Assembly: GCA_002021875.1 (NCBI GenBank)
Contig: CP018627.1
Coordinates: forward strand, 3,038,001-3,102,000
Source of the DNA: Streptomyces hygroscopicus
Lineage (GTDB): Bacteria; Actinomycetota; Actinomycetes; Streptomycetales; Streptomycetaceae
DNA: 64,000 nt
Reading direction: 5' to 3'
Shown here: piece after piece, positions 8,798 to 20,677 of the stretch
Position numbering within the stretch: the stretch's first letter is position 1
How the letters are laid out: each line of letters begins with the position of its first letter
Notes under the pieces: generated by a model
Databases searched by the model: none
What the model saw: only the letters and a program-made list of their open reading frames with translations
What the model was told of the DNA's origin: nothing
Translations under genes and position numbers: made by a program

Positions 8798-10027
8798 GTG
8801 AGCAGCGAGCCTTGGGGCCGCGTCGACGAGGCGGGGACCGTATACGTGCGTACGGCCGACGGTGAGCAGGTCGTCGGATCGTGGCAGGCGGGATCGCCGG
8901 AAGAGGCCCTCGCCTACTTCGAGCGCAAGTACGACGGTCTGGTCGTCGAGATCGGTCTCCTCGAGCGCCGGGTCAAGACCACCGATCTGTCGGCCAAGGA
9001 CGCGACGGCGGCCATCGACCACATCCGGCACCAGCTCGACGAGCATCACGTGGTCGGCGATCTGGACGCGCTGAGGAAACGGCTCGACAAGCTCGCCGGG
9101 GACGTCGAGGCCCGCCGCGAGCAGCGCAAGGCGGCCAAGGCGGTCCAGGCCGACGAGGCCCGCAGGGCCAAGGAGGACCTGGTCGCCGAGGCCGAGCAGC
9201 TGGCCGCCAGCGAGCAGTGGCGGGCGGCCGGGGAGCGGCTGCGCGCCCTGGTGGACACCTGGAAGGGCCTGCCGCGTCTGGACCGCAAGACGGACGACGA
9301 GCTGTGGCACCGCTTCTCGCACGCCCGCTCGGCGTTCTCCAAGCGCCGCAAGGCGCATTTCGCGGCCCTGGACGCACAGCGCGAGGAGGCCCGTCAGACC
9401 AAGGAGAAGCTGGTCGCCGAGGCCGAGGCGCTCTCCGGCTCCACCGACTGGGGTCCGACCGCGGCCCGGTACCGGGAGCTGATGGCGGACTGGAAGGCCG
9501 CGGGCCGTGCGCAGCGCGAGGCCGAGGAGGACCTGTGGAACCGCTTCCGCGGTGCGCAGGACATCTTCTTCCAGGGGCGCAGTGAGGTCTTCGCGGAGCG
9601 CGACGCCGAGCAGCGGGAGAATCTCACCCGCAAGGAGGAGCTCGTCGTCGAGGCCGAGAAGCTGCTGCCGATCTCGGACCTGAAGGCGGCCCGCGCGGCC
9701 TTCCGGTCGGTCAACGAGCGGTGGGAGGCCGTCGGCCATGTGCCGAGGGACGCCCGGGCCCGGATCGAGGGCCGGATCCACGCGGTGGAGCGCGCCATCC
9801 AGGAAGCCGAGGAGGCGGAGTGGCGGCGGACCAACCCCGAGGCGCGGGCGCGCGCCCAGGGGCTCACCGGCCAGCTGCAGGACGCCGTCGACAAGCTGCG
9901 CAGGCAGATCGACGCGGCCCGCGCGGCGGGGAACAACGCGAAGGCCGACAAGCTCTCCAAGGAGCTCGAGGGCCGACAGGCGCTGCTGGACCAGGCGCTG
10001 AAGGGTCTGCAGGAGTTCGGCGGCTGA
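8798..10027 (+). CDS. DUF349 domain-containing protein
   Basis: 409-aa, highly charged, almost entirely helical protein. The start is GTG 8798 behind GGAGGAGG (8786-8793). It holds four to five repeats of the DUF349 unit, each near 70 residues. These are recognisable by W-x3-G-x(5-15)-D-x2-L-W-x-R-F-like text such as DDELWHRFSHARSAF, EEDLWNRFRGAQDIF and the recurring KEELVVEAE linker. A coiled coil at the C-terminus ends in LQEFGG. DUF349 proteins are common in actinobacteria and their job is not known to me. Position next to relA and the cyclophilin gene is conserved as far as I recall. No catalytic motif is visible, so a structural or RNA/protein-binding role is more likely than an enzymatic one. 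Confidence 0.88.
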   Translation: MSSEPWGRVDEAGTVYVRTADGEQVVGSWQAGSPEEALAYFERKYDGLVVEIGLLERRVKTTDLSAKDATAAIDHIRHQLDEHHVVGDLDALRKRLDKLAGDVEARREQRKAAKAVQADEARRAKEDLVAEAEQLAASEQWRAAGERLRALVDTWKGLPRLDRKTDDELWHRFSHARSAFSKRRKAHFAALDAQREEARQTKEKLVAEAEALSGSTDWGPTAARYRELMADWKAAGRAQREAEEDLWNRFRGAQDIFFQGRSEVFAERDAEQRENLTRKEELVVEAEKLLPISDLKAARAAFRSVNERWEAVGHVPRDARARIEGRIHAVERAIQEAEEAEWRRTNPEARARAQGLTGQLQDAVDKLRRQIDAARAAGNNAKADKLSKELEGRQALLDQALKGLQEFGG

Positions 10028-10051
10028 TGCCGATCCGCTGATCCGGCCGAT

Positions 10052-10101
10052 ATGACGGCGGCGGCCCCCGGTGCGAAAGCGCCGGGGGCCGCCGCCGTCA
10101 T
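10052..10101. terminator. Strong bidirectional terminator between DUF349 and relA
   Basis: Perfect 20-bp stem, arms 10052-10071 and 10082-10101, with a 10-nt loop containing GCGAAAG. It lies between two convergent genes (stops at 10027 and 10123). Confidence 0.92.
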
Positions 10102-10122
10102 GTGCTCAGCGGGCGCGGGTTC

Positions 10123-12654
<2,532 letters not shown>

Positions 12655-12772
12655 GAGCACTCCTCAAGCGGTCCGGACCTCGAAAGGTCAGGCTGCCATG
12701 GTATCGATCCCGCCACTCCACTTGCCTGCCGACCGCCAAGCCGGGCATGACGGGGGCATGTGACGGCACGGC

Positions 12773-12810
12773 GGAGGGCGGGGACCGGCGGTGCGCGGTC
12801 CCCGCCCTCC
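12773..12810 (-). terminator. Terminator downstream of apt
   Basis: Perfect 14-bp stem with arms 12773-12786 and 12797-12810 and a 10-nt loop, 41 bp after the apt stop. It separates apt from relA, so relA probably has its own promoter. Confidence 0.82.
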
Positions 12811-12850
12811 GGCGGTCTTCTCGGCCCGGTGTGCGGGCCCGTGATCCGGC

Positions 12851-13459
12851 TCAGACCGTGATCAGGGCCTCCAGCGGGGCGCTGTCCAGCGCGGCCAGCA
12901 GACGGCCGCGGCCGTCGAGGAAGCCGAGCTCCAGCAGCACGGCGACCCCGGCGATCTGGGCGCCGGCCCGCCGGATGAGCTGCAGGGACGCCTCGGCGGT
13001 GCCGCCGGTGGCCAGTACGTCGTCGATCACCAGGACCCGGTCGCCGGGCTCCAGCGCGTCGGCGTGTATCTCGATCTCGGCGGTGCCGTACTCCAGCTCG
13101 TACGCCTGGCCGAGCGTCGCCCCGGGGAGCTTGCCGGCCTTGCGGACCGGTACGAAACCGATTCCGGCGCGGACGGCGGCCGGGGCGGCGAGGATGAAGC
13201 CGCGCGCCTCCAGGCCCACCACCTTGTCCGCCCGGTGCCGGACGCACAGCTCGGCGAGCGCTTCGGTGAGGGCGCCGAAGGCGGTGGCGTCGGCGAGCAG
13301 CGGGGTGATGTCTTTGAACATCACGCCCGGCTCGGGGTAGTCCGGCACGTCCTGGATCCGGCTGAGGAGCAGTGTGCGCAGCTCCTCGGCGGCGGCCGCG
13401 CCGGATCCGTCGGGCCTGCCGTCGGGACTATCAGCCGTGGTCTTCGTCGTCTCGGTCAT
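12851..13459 (-). CDS. apt: Adenine phosphoribosyltransferase
   Basis: Purine-salvage enzyme converting adenine and PRPP to AMP, 202 aa from ATG 13459 behind a GGGGGAG site. The type I phosphoribosyltransferase fold is clear. PGVMFKDITPLL is the adenine-binding N-terminal region (about 43-54), GLEARGFI binds pyrophosphate, RKAGKLPG is the flexible loop, and VLVIDDVLATGGT (about 141-153) is the PRPP motif. A 25-residue Thr/Gly/Ala tail precedes the fold. It follows secF with a 16-bp gap, hinting at cotranscription with secDF. Confidence 0.96.
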   Translation of the reverse strand: MTETTKTTADSPDGRPDGSGAAAAEELRTLLLSRIQDVPDYPEPGVMFKDITPLLADATAFGALTEALAELCVRHRADKVVGLEARGFILAAPAAVRAGIGFVPVRKAGKLPGATLGQAYELEYGTAEIEIHADALEPGDRVLVIDDVLATGGTAEASLQLIRRAGAQIAGVAVLLELGFLDGRGRLLAALDSAPLEALITV

Positions 13460-13475
13460 CGTCGGGCTCCCCCGC

Positions 13476-14597
13476 TCATCGCCGCTTGCCCGACGGCCGG
13501 CCGCGCCCCCGGTTACGGGCGGCGGGCTGGCGGCGCTGGCCGACGACCCCGGCGGGGGCCGCGGCGGCGTCCTCCAGGTCGGGGGTGTCCTCCTCGTCGG
13601 ACGACGAGTCGGCGGCCTCGGCCTTGGCGGACGCGGCGCGCTTGGCCTTGACCCGCTTGGCGAGCGCCTTCATCTTCGGGTCGCGCTCCTTCAGATCGGC
13701 GACCAGCGGGGTCGCGATGAAGATCGAGGAGTACGCACCGGCGGCGAGACCGACGAAGAGCGCCAGGGAGATGTCGTTGAGCATGCCCGCGCCGAGCAGA
13801 CCGCCACCGATGAACAGCAGCGCGCCGACCGGCAGCAGCGCGACGATCGTGGTGTTGATGGACCGCACCAGGGTCGAGTTGAGGCTGCGGTTGGCGATTT
13901 CGCTGTAGGTGAAGCGGGTCTGCTTGGTGATGTCCTTCGACGCTTCCTTGAGACCGTCGAAGACCACGACGGTGTCGTAGAGCGAATAACCGAGGATCGT
14001 CAGCAGACCGATCACGGTGCCCGGGGTGACCTCGAAGCCGACCAGTGCGTAGACACCGACGGTGATGGTGAGGTCGTGAATCAGGGCGATCAGGGCGGCC
14101 AGCGCCATCCGCCATTCGAAGGCGATGGCGAGATAGATCACCACCAGCACCATGAAGATCGCCAGACCCTGCCAGGCCTTGCTGGCGATCTGCTCGCCCC
14201 AGCTCGGGCCGACCAGCTGAGTGTCGATCTTGCTGGTCTTGACGCCCAGCTCCTTGGCGAGGTTCTCCTGGACCGGCAGGGCCTCCTTGGTACCCAGCTC
14301 GCTGATCTGGATCCGCAGACCGCCCCGGCCGAGCTCCTGGACGACGACGGTGTGGCCGCCGGACGCGTCCTCCGCCGTCTGGCGCAGGTCGGAGGCCGAG
14401 ACCTTGGTGTTCGGGGTGGTGAAGACCGCGCCGCCGGAGAACTCGATGCCCATGTTCAGGCCGCGCACCGCCAGGCCCACGATGGCCGTGATGGTGATCA
14501 GTATCGAGATGCCGTACCAGATCTTCCGCTTGCCGACGAAGTCGTAGCCGACCTCGCCTCGGTAGAGCCTGGCGCCGAGAGTGCCGAGTCGCGACAT
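13476..14597 (-). CDS. secF: Protein translocase subunit SecF
   Basis: Accessory RND-type subunit of the Sec translocon, using the proton gradient to help exported proteins clear the membrane, 373 aa. The first helix (about 25-45) is followed by a periplasmic-type domain with GIEFSGGAVF, then five helices including GVYALVGFEVTPGTVIGLLTILGYSLYDTVVVFD, of which the GYSLYDTVVV stretch is the SecF signature. The C-terminal 60 residues are a charged cytosolic tail (KRVKAKRAASAKAE). AAAGGAGG sits just upstream, and the start lies 1 bp after the secD stop, so translation is coupled. Confidence 0.96.
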   Translation of the reverse strand: MSRLGTLGARLYRGEVGYDFVGKRKIWYGISILITITAIVGLAVRGLNMGIEFSGGAVFTTPNTKVSASDLRQTAEDASGGHTVVVQELGRGGLRIQISELGTKEALPVQENLAKELGVKTSKIDTQLVGPSWGEQIASKAWQGLAIFMVLVVIYLAIAFEWRMALAALIALIHDLTITVGVYALVGFEVTPGTVIGLLTILGYSLYDTVVVFDGLKEASKDITKQTRFTYSEIANRSLNSTLVRSINTTIVALLPVGALLFIGGGLLGAGMLNDISLALFVGLAAGAYSSIFIATPLVADLKERDPKMKALAKRVKAKRAASAKAEAADSSSDEEDTPDLEDAAAAPAGVVGQRRQPAARNRGRGRPSGKRR

Positions 14598-14598
14598 C

Positions 14599-16356
14599 TC
14601 ACGCCTCCTTTGTGTCGGCGGGGCCGGGGGCGGCGGGACGGCGACGGCGCAGCGGCGGCGTGACCCCGAGGCGCTTGGGGTCCAGTCCGGACCACGAATG
14701 GCCGTTCCCGAAGAACGGGCGGCGGGCGAGGATCGTCATCAGCGGCTTGGTGAAGAGGAACACCACGGCGACGTCGAGCAGCGTGGTGAGCCCCAGGGTG
14801 AAGGCGAAGCCCTGCACCTTGCCGACGGTGACGATGTAGAGCACCGCGGCGGCCAGGAACGACACGAAGTCCGACACCAGGATGGTGCGCCGGGCGCGCG
14901 GCCAGCCGCGCTCGACGGCGGGGCGCAGCGAGCGGCCCTCCCGGATCTCGTCGCGGATCCGTTCGAAGTAGACGATGAACGAGTCGGCGGTGATACCGAT
15001 GGCCACGATCGCACCGCAGACCGCCGGCAGGTTCAGCGCGAAGCCGATGCCCGGGCCGAGCAGCACCATGATCGTGTACGTCAGGATCGCGGAGACGCCG
15101 AGGCTGGCCATGGCCACGAGGGCGAGACCGCGGTAGTAGACGACCAGGTAGATCACGACGAGCGCGAGGCCGATGGCACCGGCGACCAGACCGGCGTCCA
15201 GCTGCTCACCGCCGAGCGCGGCGGAGACGGTGGTCTCGTCCGCGATGTCGAAGGACAGCGGGAGCGCACCGTAGGACAGCACGTTGGCCAGGTCTTCGGA
15301 GCTCTGCTGGGTGAAGCCGCCGGAGATGGTGGCCCGGCCGCCGGTGATGGCGCCCTGGGTGACCTCGGGGTCGGAGACGACCTCGCCGTCCAGGACGATC
15401 GCGAAGCGGTTCTGCGGGGACTGCTTGGTGGTGAGTTCGCCGGTGGTCTTGGCGAACTTCTTGGAGCCCTTGCCGTTGAAGTCGAGCTGGACGATCCAGC
15501 CCGCTCCGTTCTGGCTCTCGAAGACCGCGGAGGCGTCGTCCACGTCGGTGCCCTCGACCTCGGAGGGGCCGAGGACGAACTTGGAGTCGCCCTTCTCGCT
15601 GCAGGCCAGCACGGGGTCGCTCGGCTTGGCGTTGGCCGCCTTGTCGGCCGCCGCGGCGCGTGCGGCCGGCTTGGTGCAGTCCAGGTTCGCGAACTGCTTG
15701 GCCAGCTCCTGCTGGCCGGCGGAACCGGACGGGCTCTTGGACGGGTCGGGCTTCGGGGTGTTCGACGGCGAGGCGGTCTCGCTGGGCTTCTTGTCGGCCT
15801 TCAGTCCCTCGGAGAGGGCCCGCCCCTGGGTGCTGGGGCTGGCCGAGGAGGACGAGGAAGCCGACGGCGTGCCGGACGGCTTGCCGCCCTTGTCATCGCC
15901 CTTGCCGCTGGCGCTGGGGGTGGAGCTGGGGTCGGGCGTCTTCTGGCCGCTGGTGGTCGTGGTCACCGGCCGGAAGTAGAGCTGGGCGGTGGTGCCGACC
16001 TGCTGCCGGGCCTGCTTCGCGTTCGTCCCCTTGGGGATGTTCACGATGATGTGCTTCTCGCCCTGCGTCTGGACCTCAGCCTCGGACACACCCAGACCGT
16101 TGACCCGCCGCTCGATGATGCTCACGGCGGTGTTCATATTGTCCGTGTTGATCGCGTTGGGCTTGCCCGGTTGGTTCTTGGCCTCCAGCGTGAAGCTGGT
16201 GCCGCCCGCGAGATCGATACCCAGTCGCGGCGTGGTGTGACCGGAGACGAACATGCCTCCGGTCAGCGCCACGATGGCGATCAGGATGACGGCCAAGGCG
16301 CGCCCGGGCCTGCCCTGTGACCCGGAGGACCTGCGGCCCTTCTTCGGTGCTGCCAC
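14599..16356 (-). CDS. secD: Protein translocase subunit SecD
   Basis: Larger partner of SecF, 585 aa from the GTG at 16356 (VAAPKKGRRSSGSQG). A longer reading from 16389 has no better ribosome site and adds MRGGWTGRYEK. The N-terminal helix (about 19-40) is followed by GIDLAGGTSFTLEAK and VERRVNGLGVSEAEVQTQG-type P1 head text. The C-terminal half carries five helices with GYGALPLSF, ISATLGG-like text and AIGITADSFIVYFERIRDE. A long Ser/Pro/Gly/Lys-rich insertion lies at about 130-215 inside the P1 region and is absent from Gram-negative SecD. The gene is the second of yajC-secD-secF. Confidence 0.96.
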   Translation of the reverse strand: MAAPKKGRRSSGSQGRPGRALAVILIAIVALTGGMFVSGHTTPRLGIDLAGGTSFTLEAKNQPGKPNAINTDNMNTAVSIIERRVNGLGVSEAEVQTQGEKHIIVNIPKGTNAKQARQQVGTTAQLYFRPVTTTTSGQKTPDPSSTPSASGKGDDKGGKPSGTPSASSSSSASPSTQGRALSEGLKADKKPSETASPSNTPKPDPSKSPSGSAGQQELAKQFANLDCTKPAARAAAADKAANAKPSDPVLACSEKGDSKFVLGPSEVEGTDVDDASAVFESQNGAGWIVQLDFNGKGSKKFAKTTGELTTKQSPQNRFAIVLDGEVVSDPEVTQGAITGGRATISGGFTQQSSEDLANVLSYGALPLSFDIADETTVSAALGGEQLDAGLVAGAIGLALVVIYLVVYYRGLALVAMASLGVSAILTYTIMVLLGPGIGFALNLPAVCGAIVAIGITADSFIVYFERIRDEIREGRSLRPAVERGWPRARRTILVSDFVSFLAAAVLYIVTVGKVQGFAFTLGLTTLLDVAVVFLFTKPLMTILARRPFFGNGHSWSGLDPKRLGVTPPLRRRRPAAPGPADTKEA

Positions 16357-16455
16357 CTTCTCGTATCTCCCTGTCCAACCGCCCCGCATCGGGTGTGCGC
16401 GGAGCGGCCACGAAGTCTTGTGGGGACGAGCCCCCGCCGGAGCCTAGACCGTTCA

Positions 16456-16497
16456 GGGAACCGCGGCGCACCAAGCGGGGGCGCGCCGCGGTTTCCC
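16456..16497 (-). terminator. Hairpin between yajC and secD (possible attenuator)
   Basis: Arms 16456-16469 and 16483-16497 pair over 14 bp with a single bulged base. It lies 12 bp beyond the yajC stop and about 100 bp before the secD start, so it may trim yajC read-through and lower secDF expression. Confidence 0.65.
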
Positions 16498-16508
16498 GGG
16501 TGACGGAC

Positions 16509-17033
16509 TTACTTCGCGTCGGTGCCGCCGTCCCGCTTCTCGTCCTCGGACGTGCTCGCCGTCGCGGCGTCGTCCTTGCCGAGGTCGATCTTCTTGACGT
16601 CCGTCTCCCCGGCCTTCTCGTCCGTCTCGTCGGCCGCGTCGGCCTTGTCGGCGGAGGAGTCGCCATCACCGGCATCGGCGGCCTCGGTCAGCGAGGAGGC
16701 GTCGTCGGGAACGACAGGGGTGTCGGCGGCGTCGACGTCCTCGTCGGGGTCGATGCCGTGCACGATGCGGTTGTACTCGGCGTCCGCCAGGACGGCTCCC
16801 ACGGAGTTCTTCGCGTAGATCGCGTGCACGCCGGGGGCCACCTCGAGGAGGACCGTGTCGTCGTGGACCTCCTTGACCGTCGCGTACATGCCGCCAATGG
16901 TCCGCACGCCCGTGCCCGGGTGCATGTCATTGCGCATCTGCTGGGCCTGGCGCTGCTTGTTCTTGGCCGAACGCGTCATCAGGAACATGGCCCCGATGAG
17001 CACGATGAACGGCAGGAGAGTCACGATATTCAC
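16509..17033 (-). CDS. yajC: Preprotein translocase subunit YajC
   Basis: Small Sec accessory protein, 174 aa, start GTG 17033 behind AAGGAA. One N-terminal helix (MNIVTLLPFIVLIGAMFLM) is followed by the family region KNKQRQAQQMRNDMHPGTGVRTIGGMYATV (described in parts: helix then the GxxVxTxGG beta motif) up to about residue 88. The remaining 85 residues are an acidic Asp/Ala/Glu tail with no fold, longer than in E. coli YajC (110 aa). It heads yajC-secD-secF. Confidence 0.93.
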   Translation of the reverse strand: MNIVTLLPFIVLIGAMFLMTRSAKNKQRQAQQMRNDMHPGTGVRTIGGMYATVKEVHDDTVLLEVAPGVHAIYAKNSVGAVLADAEYNRIVHGIDPDEDVDAADTPVVPDDASSLTEAADAGDGDSSADKADAADETDEKAGETDVKKIDLGKDDAATASTSEDEKRDGGTDAK

Positions 17034-17225
17034 GGGACGGAAATTCCTTCACACGACCGCGGGGAGCGGCCTGGTCTACGGGGGTGGGTATACCGCACGG
17101 TGAGCGGACGGCATACGGACGGCATCGGCGGAGTCTAAGCGAGCCCACGCCAATGGAACAACGCCCGGCGCGGTACCGGGGTTCCTGACCCCGCCATTAT
17201 TGGTCCTCTATGCCATGATGCCGGG

Positions 17226-17239
17226 TAAGCGATCGCTTA
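17226..17239. promoter_or_regulatory. 14-bp perfect palindrome upstream of yajC
   Basis: TAAGCGATCGCTTA is a perfect palindrome 17 bp beyond the ruvB stop and 193 bp upstream of the yajC start. Its form is that of a TetR-family operator, but no regulator gene is adjacent, and the central GCGATCGC alone could arise by chance. Confidence 0.35.
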
Positions 17240-17256
17240 TGCCTCGGCGTGGCCCC

Positions 17257-18345
17257 TCATCCGTCGAAGAGCCCCGCCTGGCCGCCGCCGGCGGTCTGCG
17301 GCGGCGGGGTCAGCCCCAGATGGGCCCAGGCAGCCGGGGTGCCGATCCGCCCCCGGGGCGTACGGGCCAGCAGCCCCTCCCGGACCAGGAAGGGCTCGGC
17401 GACCTCCTCGACCGTCTCACGCTCCTCCCCCACGGCGACCGCCAGGGTCGACAGACCCACCGGGCCGCCGCCGAACAGCTTGAGCAGGGCACTGAGCACC
17501 GCCCGGTCCAGCCGGTCCAGACCGCGCTCGTCCACGTCGTACACGGCGAGGGCGCTGGCGGCGATCTCGCGCGTGATCACGCCGTCGGCCTTGACCTGGG
17601 CGTAGTCCCGCACCCGGCGCAGCAGACGGTTGGCGATCCGGGGGGTGCCGCGGGAGCGGCCCGCGATCTCGGAGGCGCCCTCGGCCTCGATGGTCACGTC
17701 GAGCAGCCCGGCGGAGCGGTGGATGACCCGCTCCAGCTCGGCCGGGGCGTAGAACTCCATATGGCCGGTGAAGCCGAAGCGGTCGCGCAGCGGGGGCGGC
17801 AGCAGCCCGGCCCGGGTGGTGGCGCCGACCAGCGTGAACGGCGGCAGCTCCAGCGGGATGGCGGTGGCCCCGGGCCCCTTGCCGACAATGACGTCGACGC
17901 GGAAGTCCTCCATCGCCATATAGAGCATTTCCTCGGCGGGCCGGGACATCCGGTGGATCTCGTCCAGGAAGAGCACCTCGCCCTCGGCGAGGGAGGAGAG
18001 GATCGCGGCCAGATCGCCGGCGTGCTGGATGGCGGGGCCGGAGGTGATCCGGATCGGGGCGGCCATCTCGGCGGCGATGATCATGGAGAGGGTGGTCTTG
18101 CCCAGCCCGGGCGCGCCGGAGAGCAGCACGTGATCGGCGGTGCCGCCGCGCTGCCGGGCCGCCTTGAGCACCAGGTCCAGCTGCTCGCGCACCCGCTCCT
18201 GCCCGACGAACTCGCCGAGGTCCTTCGGGCGCAGCGCGGCCTCCACCGCCTGGTCGTCGCCGTCCGCGTCGGCGCCCACCAACCTGCCGCCGGGGCCGGG
18301 CGGGGCGTCGTCGGCGGTGGCCGATGGGGTCTCGTCCCAGTTCAC
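17257..18345 (-). CDS. ruvB: Holliday junction branch migration ATPase RuvB
   Basis: Hexameric AAA+ motor driving branch migration with RuvA, 362 aa from GTG 18345. Walker [10 protein letters not shown] lies near residues 77-85, Walker [10 protein letters not shown] near 125, sensor 1 GATTRAGLL, arginine finger RDRFG, and sensor 2 [18 protein letters not shown]. The C-terminal winged helix ends near [14 protein letters not shown]. The N-terminal 30 residues are variable acidic text. It is third in ruvC-ruvA-ruvB, the order usual in actinobacteria, 64 bp after ruvA. Confidence 0.97.
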   Translation of the reverse strand: MNWDETPSATADDAPPGPGGRLVGADADGDDQAVEAALRPKDLGEFVGQERVREQLDLVLKAARQRGGTADHVLLSGAPGLGKTTLSMIIAAEMAAPIRITSGPAIQHAGDLAAILSSLAEGEVLFLDEIHRMSRPAEEMLYMAMEDFRVDVIVGKGPGATAIPLELPPFTLVGATTRAGLLPPPLRDRFGFTGHMEFYAPAELERVIHRSAGLLDVTIEAEGASEIAGRSRGTPRIANRLLRRVRDYAQVKADGVITREIAASALAVYDVDERGLDRLDRAVLSALLKLFGGGPVGLSTLAVAVGEERETVEEVAEPFLVREGLLARTPRGRIGTPAAWAHLGLTPPPQTAGGGQAGLFDG

Positions 18346-18409
18346 TGCGTTTCGCCTCGCGATGTCGTCTGGAGTGGTGCCGCCGGTCGCGGCCCGCGGC
18401 CGCGGTGGC

Positions 18410-19030
18410 TCACCGTGTGCGGTTCAGGGTCTGCAGGGCGGCCCGCAGCAGCTGAGCCACCTGGGGCCTGCCGCCCGCGGCCACCGCCTCCTCGGCCTGC
18501 GGGGTGACGGCGGCCACCGCCTCGTCGGCCTCCCGGGTGGCGTAGCCGAGGCCGACCAGTGCGGTGTGCAGCTGGTCGCTCCAGCCAGGGGCCGCCGCGG
18601 AGCGGGCACTGGGGACGGCGGAGCCGAGCGGCTCGCCGAGCCGGTCCTTGAGCTCCAGCAGCAGCCGCTGCGCCCCCTTCTTGCCGATGCCGGGGACGGC
18701 GGTGAGCGCCTTCTCGTCCCCGGTGGACACCGCGAGCCGCAGCGCGTCCGGGGAGTGCACCGCCAGCATGGCCTGGGCCAGCCGGGGGCCGACCCCGCTG
18801 GCGGTCTGGAGCAGCTCGAAGACCTGGCGCTCGTCGTCGTCGGCGAAGCCGTAGAGGGTCAGCGAGTCCTCACGGACGACGAGGGAGGTGGCCAGCCGGG
18901 CCTGCTGGCCGACGCGCAGCCCGGCCAGGGTGGCGGGGGCGCACTGGAGCGCCATCCCGATCCCGCCGACCTCGATCACGGCGGTGTCCGGGGCGACGGC
19001 CGCCACCGGACCGGAGACGAACGCGATCAT
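18410..19030 (-). CDS. ruvA: Holliday junction DNA helicase subunit RuvA
   Basis: Tetrameric junction-binding protein, 206 aa. The OB-fold domain I starts [12 protein letters not shown]; domain II has the two helix-hairpin-helix motifs ([17 protein letters not shown] and [18 protein letters not shown]); domain III (about 148-206), which contacts RuvB, includes [15 protein letters not shown]. Start overlaps the ruvC stop by 4 bp, so the two are coupled. Confidence 0.96.
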   Translation of the reverse strand: MIAFVSGPVAAVAPDTAVIEVGGIGMALQCAPATLAGLRVGQQARLATSLVVREDSLTLYGFADDDERQVFELLQTASGVGPRLAQAMLAVHSPDALRLAVSTGDEKALTAVPGIGKKGAQRLLLELKDRLGEPLGSAVPSARSAAAPGWSDQLHTALVGLGYATREADEAVAAVTPQAEEAVAAGGRPQVAQLLRAALQTLNRTR

Positions 19031-19650
19031 GAGATACGGCCTTTCGTGGTGCGCGCGGTACTCGGGGGGCGGGCGGTACTCGTGGTGCCGGCGGTGCTCG
19101 TGGTGCGGGCGGTGCTCGTGGTGCGGGCACTATTCGTGGTGCGGTGGGCGGCGACGGCCTGCTGGAGGCGGTTGGTCGCGGGGGCCCGCCAGATATGGCA
19201 GATGGCGAGCGCCAGGGCGTCCGCCGCGTCGGCCGGTTTGGGCGGTGCGTCCAGCCGCAGCAGCCGGGTCACCATCGAGCCGACCTGTGCCTTGTCGGCG
19301 CGCCCGGATCCGGTCACGGCCGCCTTGACCTCGCTGGGGGTGTGCAGCGCGACCGGGAGCCCGCGGCGCGCCGCGCACAGCATCGCGACGGCGCTGGCCT
19401 GGGCGGTGCCCATGACGGTGCGCACATTGTGCTGGCTGAACACCCGCTCCACGGCGACGAATTCGGGCCGGTGGGCGTCCAGCCACTCCTCTATGCCTCG
19501 CTCGATGAGAACGAGCCGGTCGCCGATCGCGAGATCCGCCCCGGTCCGGATGACGCCCACGCCGAGCATCCGCAGCGGGCGGCCCGCGACCCCCTCGACC
19601 ACGCCGACGCCGCACCGGGTCAGCCCCGGGTCCACGCCCAGCACGCGCAC
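19027..19650 (-). CDS. ruvC: Holliday junction resolvase RuvC with repetitive C-terminal tail
   Basis: Endonuclease cutting Holliday junctions, 207 aa. The RNase H-like core is complete: D7 in [12 protein letters not shown], Glu in [11 protein letters not shown], and the C-terminal acidic pair in [17 protein letters not shown]. After about residue 165 comes a Thr/Ser/Ala/Arg tail made of a hexapeptide like STARTT repeated five times, encoded by an 18-bp tandem repeat. Typical RuvC ends near 170-175 residues, so the tail is extra. It heads the ruv operon. Confidence 0.95.
   Translation of the reverse strand: MRVLGVDPGLTRCGVGVVEGVAGRPLRMLGVGVIRTGADLAIGDRLVLIERGIEEWLDAHRPEFVAVERVFSQHNVRTVMGTAQASAVAMLCAARRGLPVALHTPSEVKAAVTGSGRADKAQVGSMVTRLLRLDAPPKPADAADALALAICHIWRAPATNRLQQAVAAHRTTNSARTTSTARTTSTAGTTSTARPPSTARTTKGRIS
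19045..19144. repeat. 18-bp tandem repeat in the ruvC tail
   Basis: Units at 19045, 19063, 19081, 19099 and 19117 plus a partial one at 19135, each close to CGTGGTGCGGGCGGTGCT. The period is a multiple of three, so copy-number change would keep the RuvC frame. The repeat ends 15 bp upstream of the ruvA start. Confidence 0.9.
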
Positions 19651-19728
19651 CGCGCCCCTCCCCTCACCGCTGCTTCGGTCACCTGTTCCTGCAGGCTAGC
19701 GGCTGCCGCCGACAACACCGGCGCGGAC

Positions 19729-19775
19729 AACGCCGACGGGCCGGTGGGGTGGTGCCCCGCCGGCCCGTCGGCGTT
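19729..19775. terminator. Terminator after yebC
   Basis: 21-bp stem with arms 19729-19749 and 19755-19775, one G-U pair and a 5-nt loop. It lies 34 bp after the yebC stop and before the ruvC start, so it separates yebC from the ruv operon. Confidence 0.88.
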
Positions 19776-19809
19776 GACCGAAGGCGTTGACCGCCGTGCC
19801 GATCCGCCG

Positions 19810-20562
19810 TCAGGCGTCCACCTTGGCCATGACCTCGTCGGAGACATCGAAGTTGGCGAAGACGTTCTGCACGTCGTCGCTGTCCTCGAGAGCGTCGATC
19901 AGCTTGAAGATCTTGCGCGCGGCGTCTTCCTCGAGCTCAACCTGCATCGTGGGCACGAAGTTGGCGTCGGCCGAGTCGTAGTCGATACCCGCCTCCTGCA
20001 GGGCGGTACGGACCGCGACCAGGTCGGTGGCCTCACTGATCACCTCGAAGGACTCACCGAGGTCGTTGACCTCCTCGGCACCCGCGTCCAGGACCGCGCC
20101 CAGCACGTCGTCCTCGGCGAGCTCGCCCTTGGGGACGATGACGACGCCCTTACGGTTGAACAGGTACGACACGGAGCCCGGGTCGGCCATCGAGCCGCCG
20201 TTGCGCGTCATGGCGACGCGGACATCGGAGGCCGCGCGGTTGCGGTTGTCGGTCAGGCACTCGATGAGCACGGCCACGCCGTTGGGGCCGTAGCCCTCGT
20301 ACATGATCGTCTCGTACTCGGCGCCACCGGCCTCGAGACCGGCACCACGCTTGACCGCGCTGTCGATGTTCTTGTTCGGAACCGACGACTTCTTCGCCTT
20401 CTGGATGGCGTCGAAGAGCGTCGGGTTGCCCTCCGGGTCGGAACCGCCCATCCGGGCCGCGACCTCGATGTTCTTGATCAGCTTCGCGAAGAGCTTGCCG
20501 CGCTTGGCATCGATCACGGCCTTCTTGTGCTTCGTCGTAGCCCATTTAGAGTGGCCGGACAT
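19810..20562 (-). CDS. yebC: YebC/PmpR family protein (DUF28)
   Basis: 250-aa member of the TACO1/YebC family, first described as transcription regulators and since linked to relief of ribosome stalling on proline-rich stretches. The N-terminus [20 protein letters not shown] is the family signature, followed by [29 protein letters not shown] and [14 protein letters not shown]. Acidic C-terminal domain ends VMAKVDA. The position just upstream of ruvC is conserved widely in bacteria. Confidence 0.95.
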   Translation of the reverse strand: MSGHSKWATTKHKKAVIDAKRGKLFAKLIKNIEVAARMGGSDPEGNPTLFDAIQKAKKSSVPNKNIDSAVKRGAGLEAGGAEYETIMYEGYGPNGVAVLIECLTDNRNRAASDVRVAMTRNGGSMADPGSVSYLFNRKGVVIVPKGELAEDDVLGAVLDAGAEEVNDLGESFEVISEATDLVAVRTALQEAGIDYDSADANFVPTMQVELEEDAARKIFKLIDALEDSDDVQNVFANFDVSDEVMAKVDA

Positions 20563-20677
20563 CCGCCTGTCTCCTTCGCGTAACCCATTGCTGTACGAAC
20601 GCCTGAGATCCTACCGGGATCGGCTCGGCCCGCGGCGTGGACCAGCCCTCCCGTCTCCCACCACCCTCAACCGAGCG

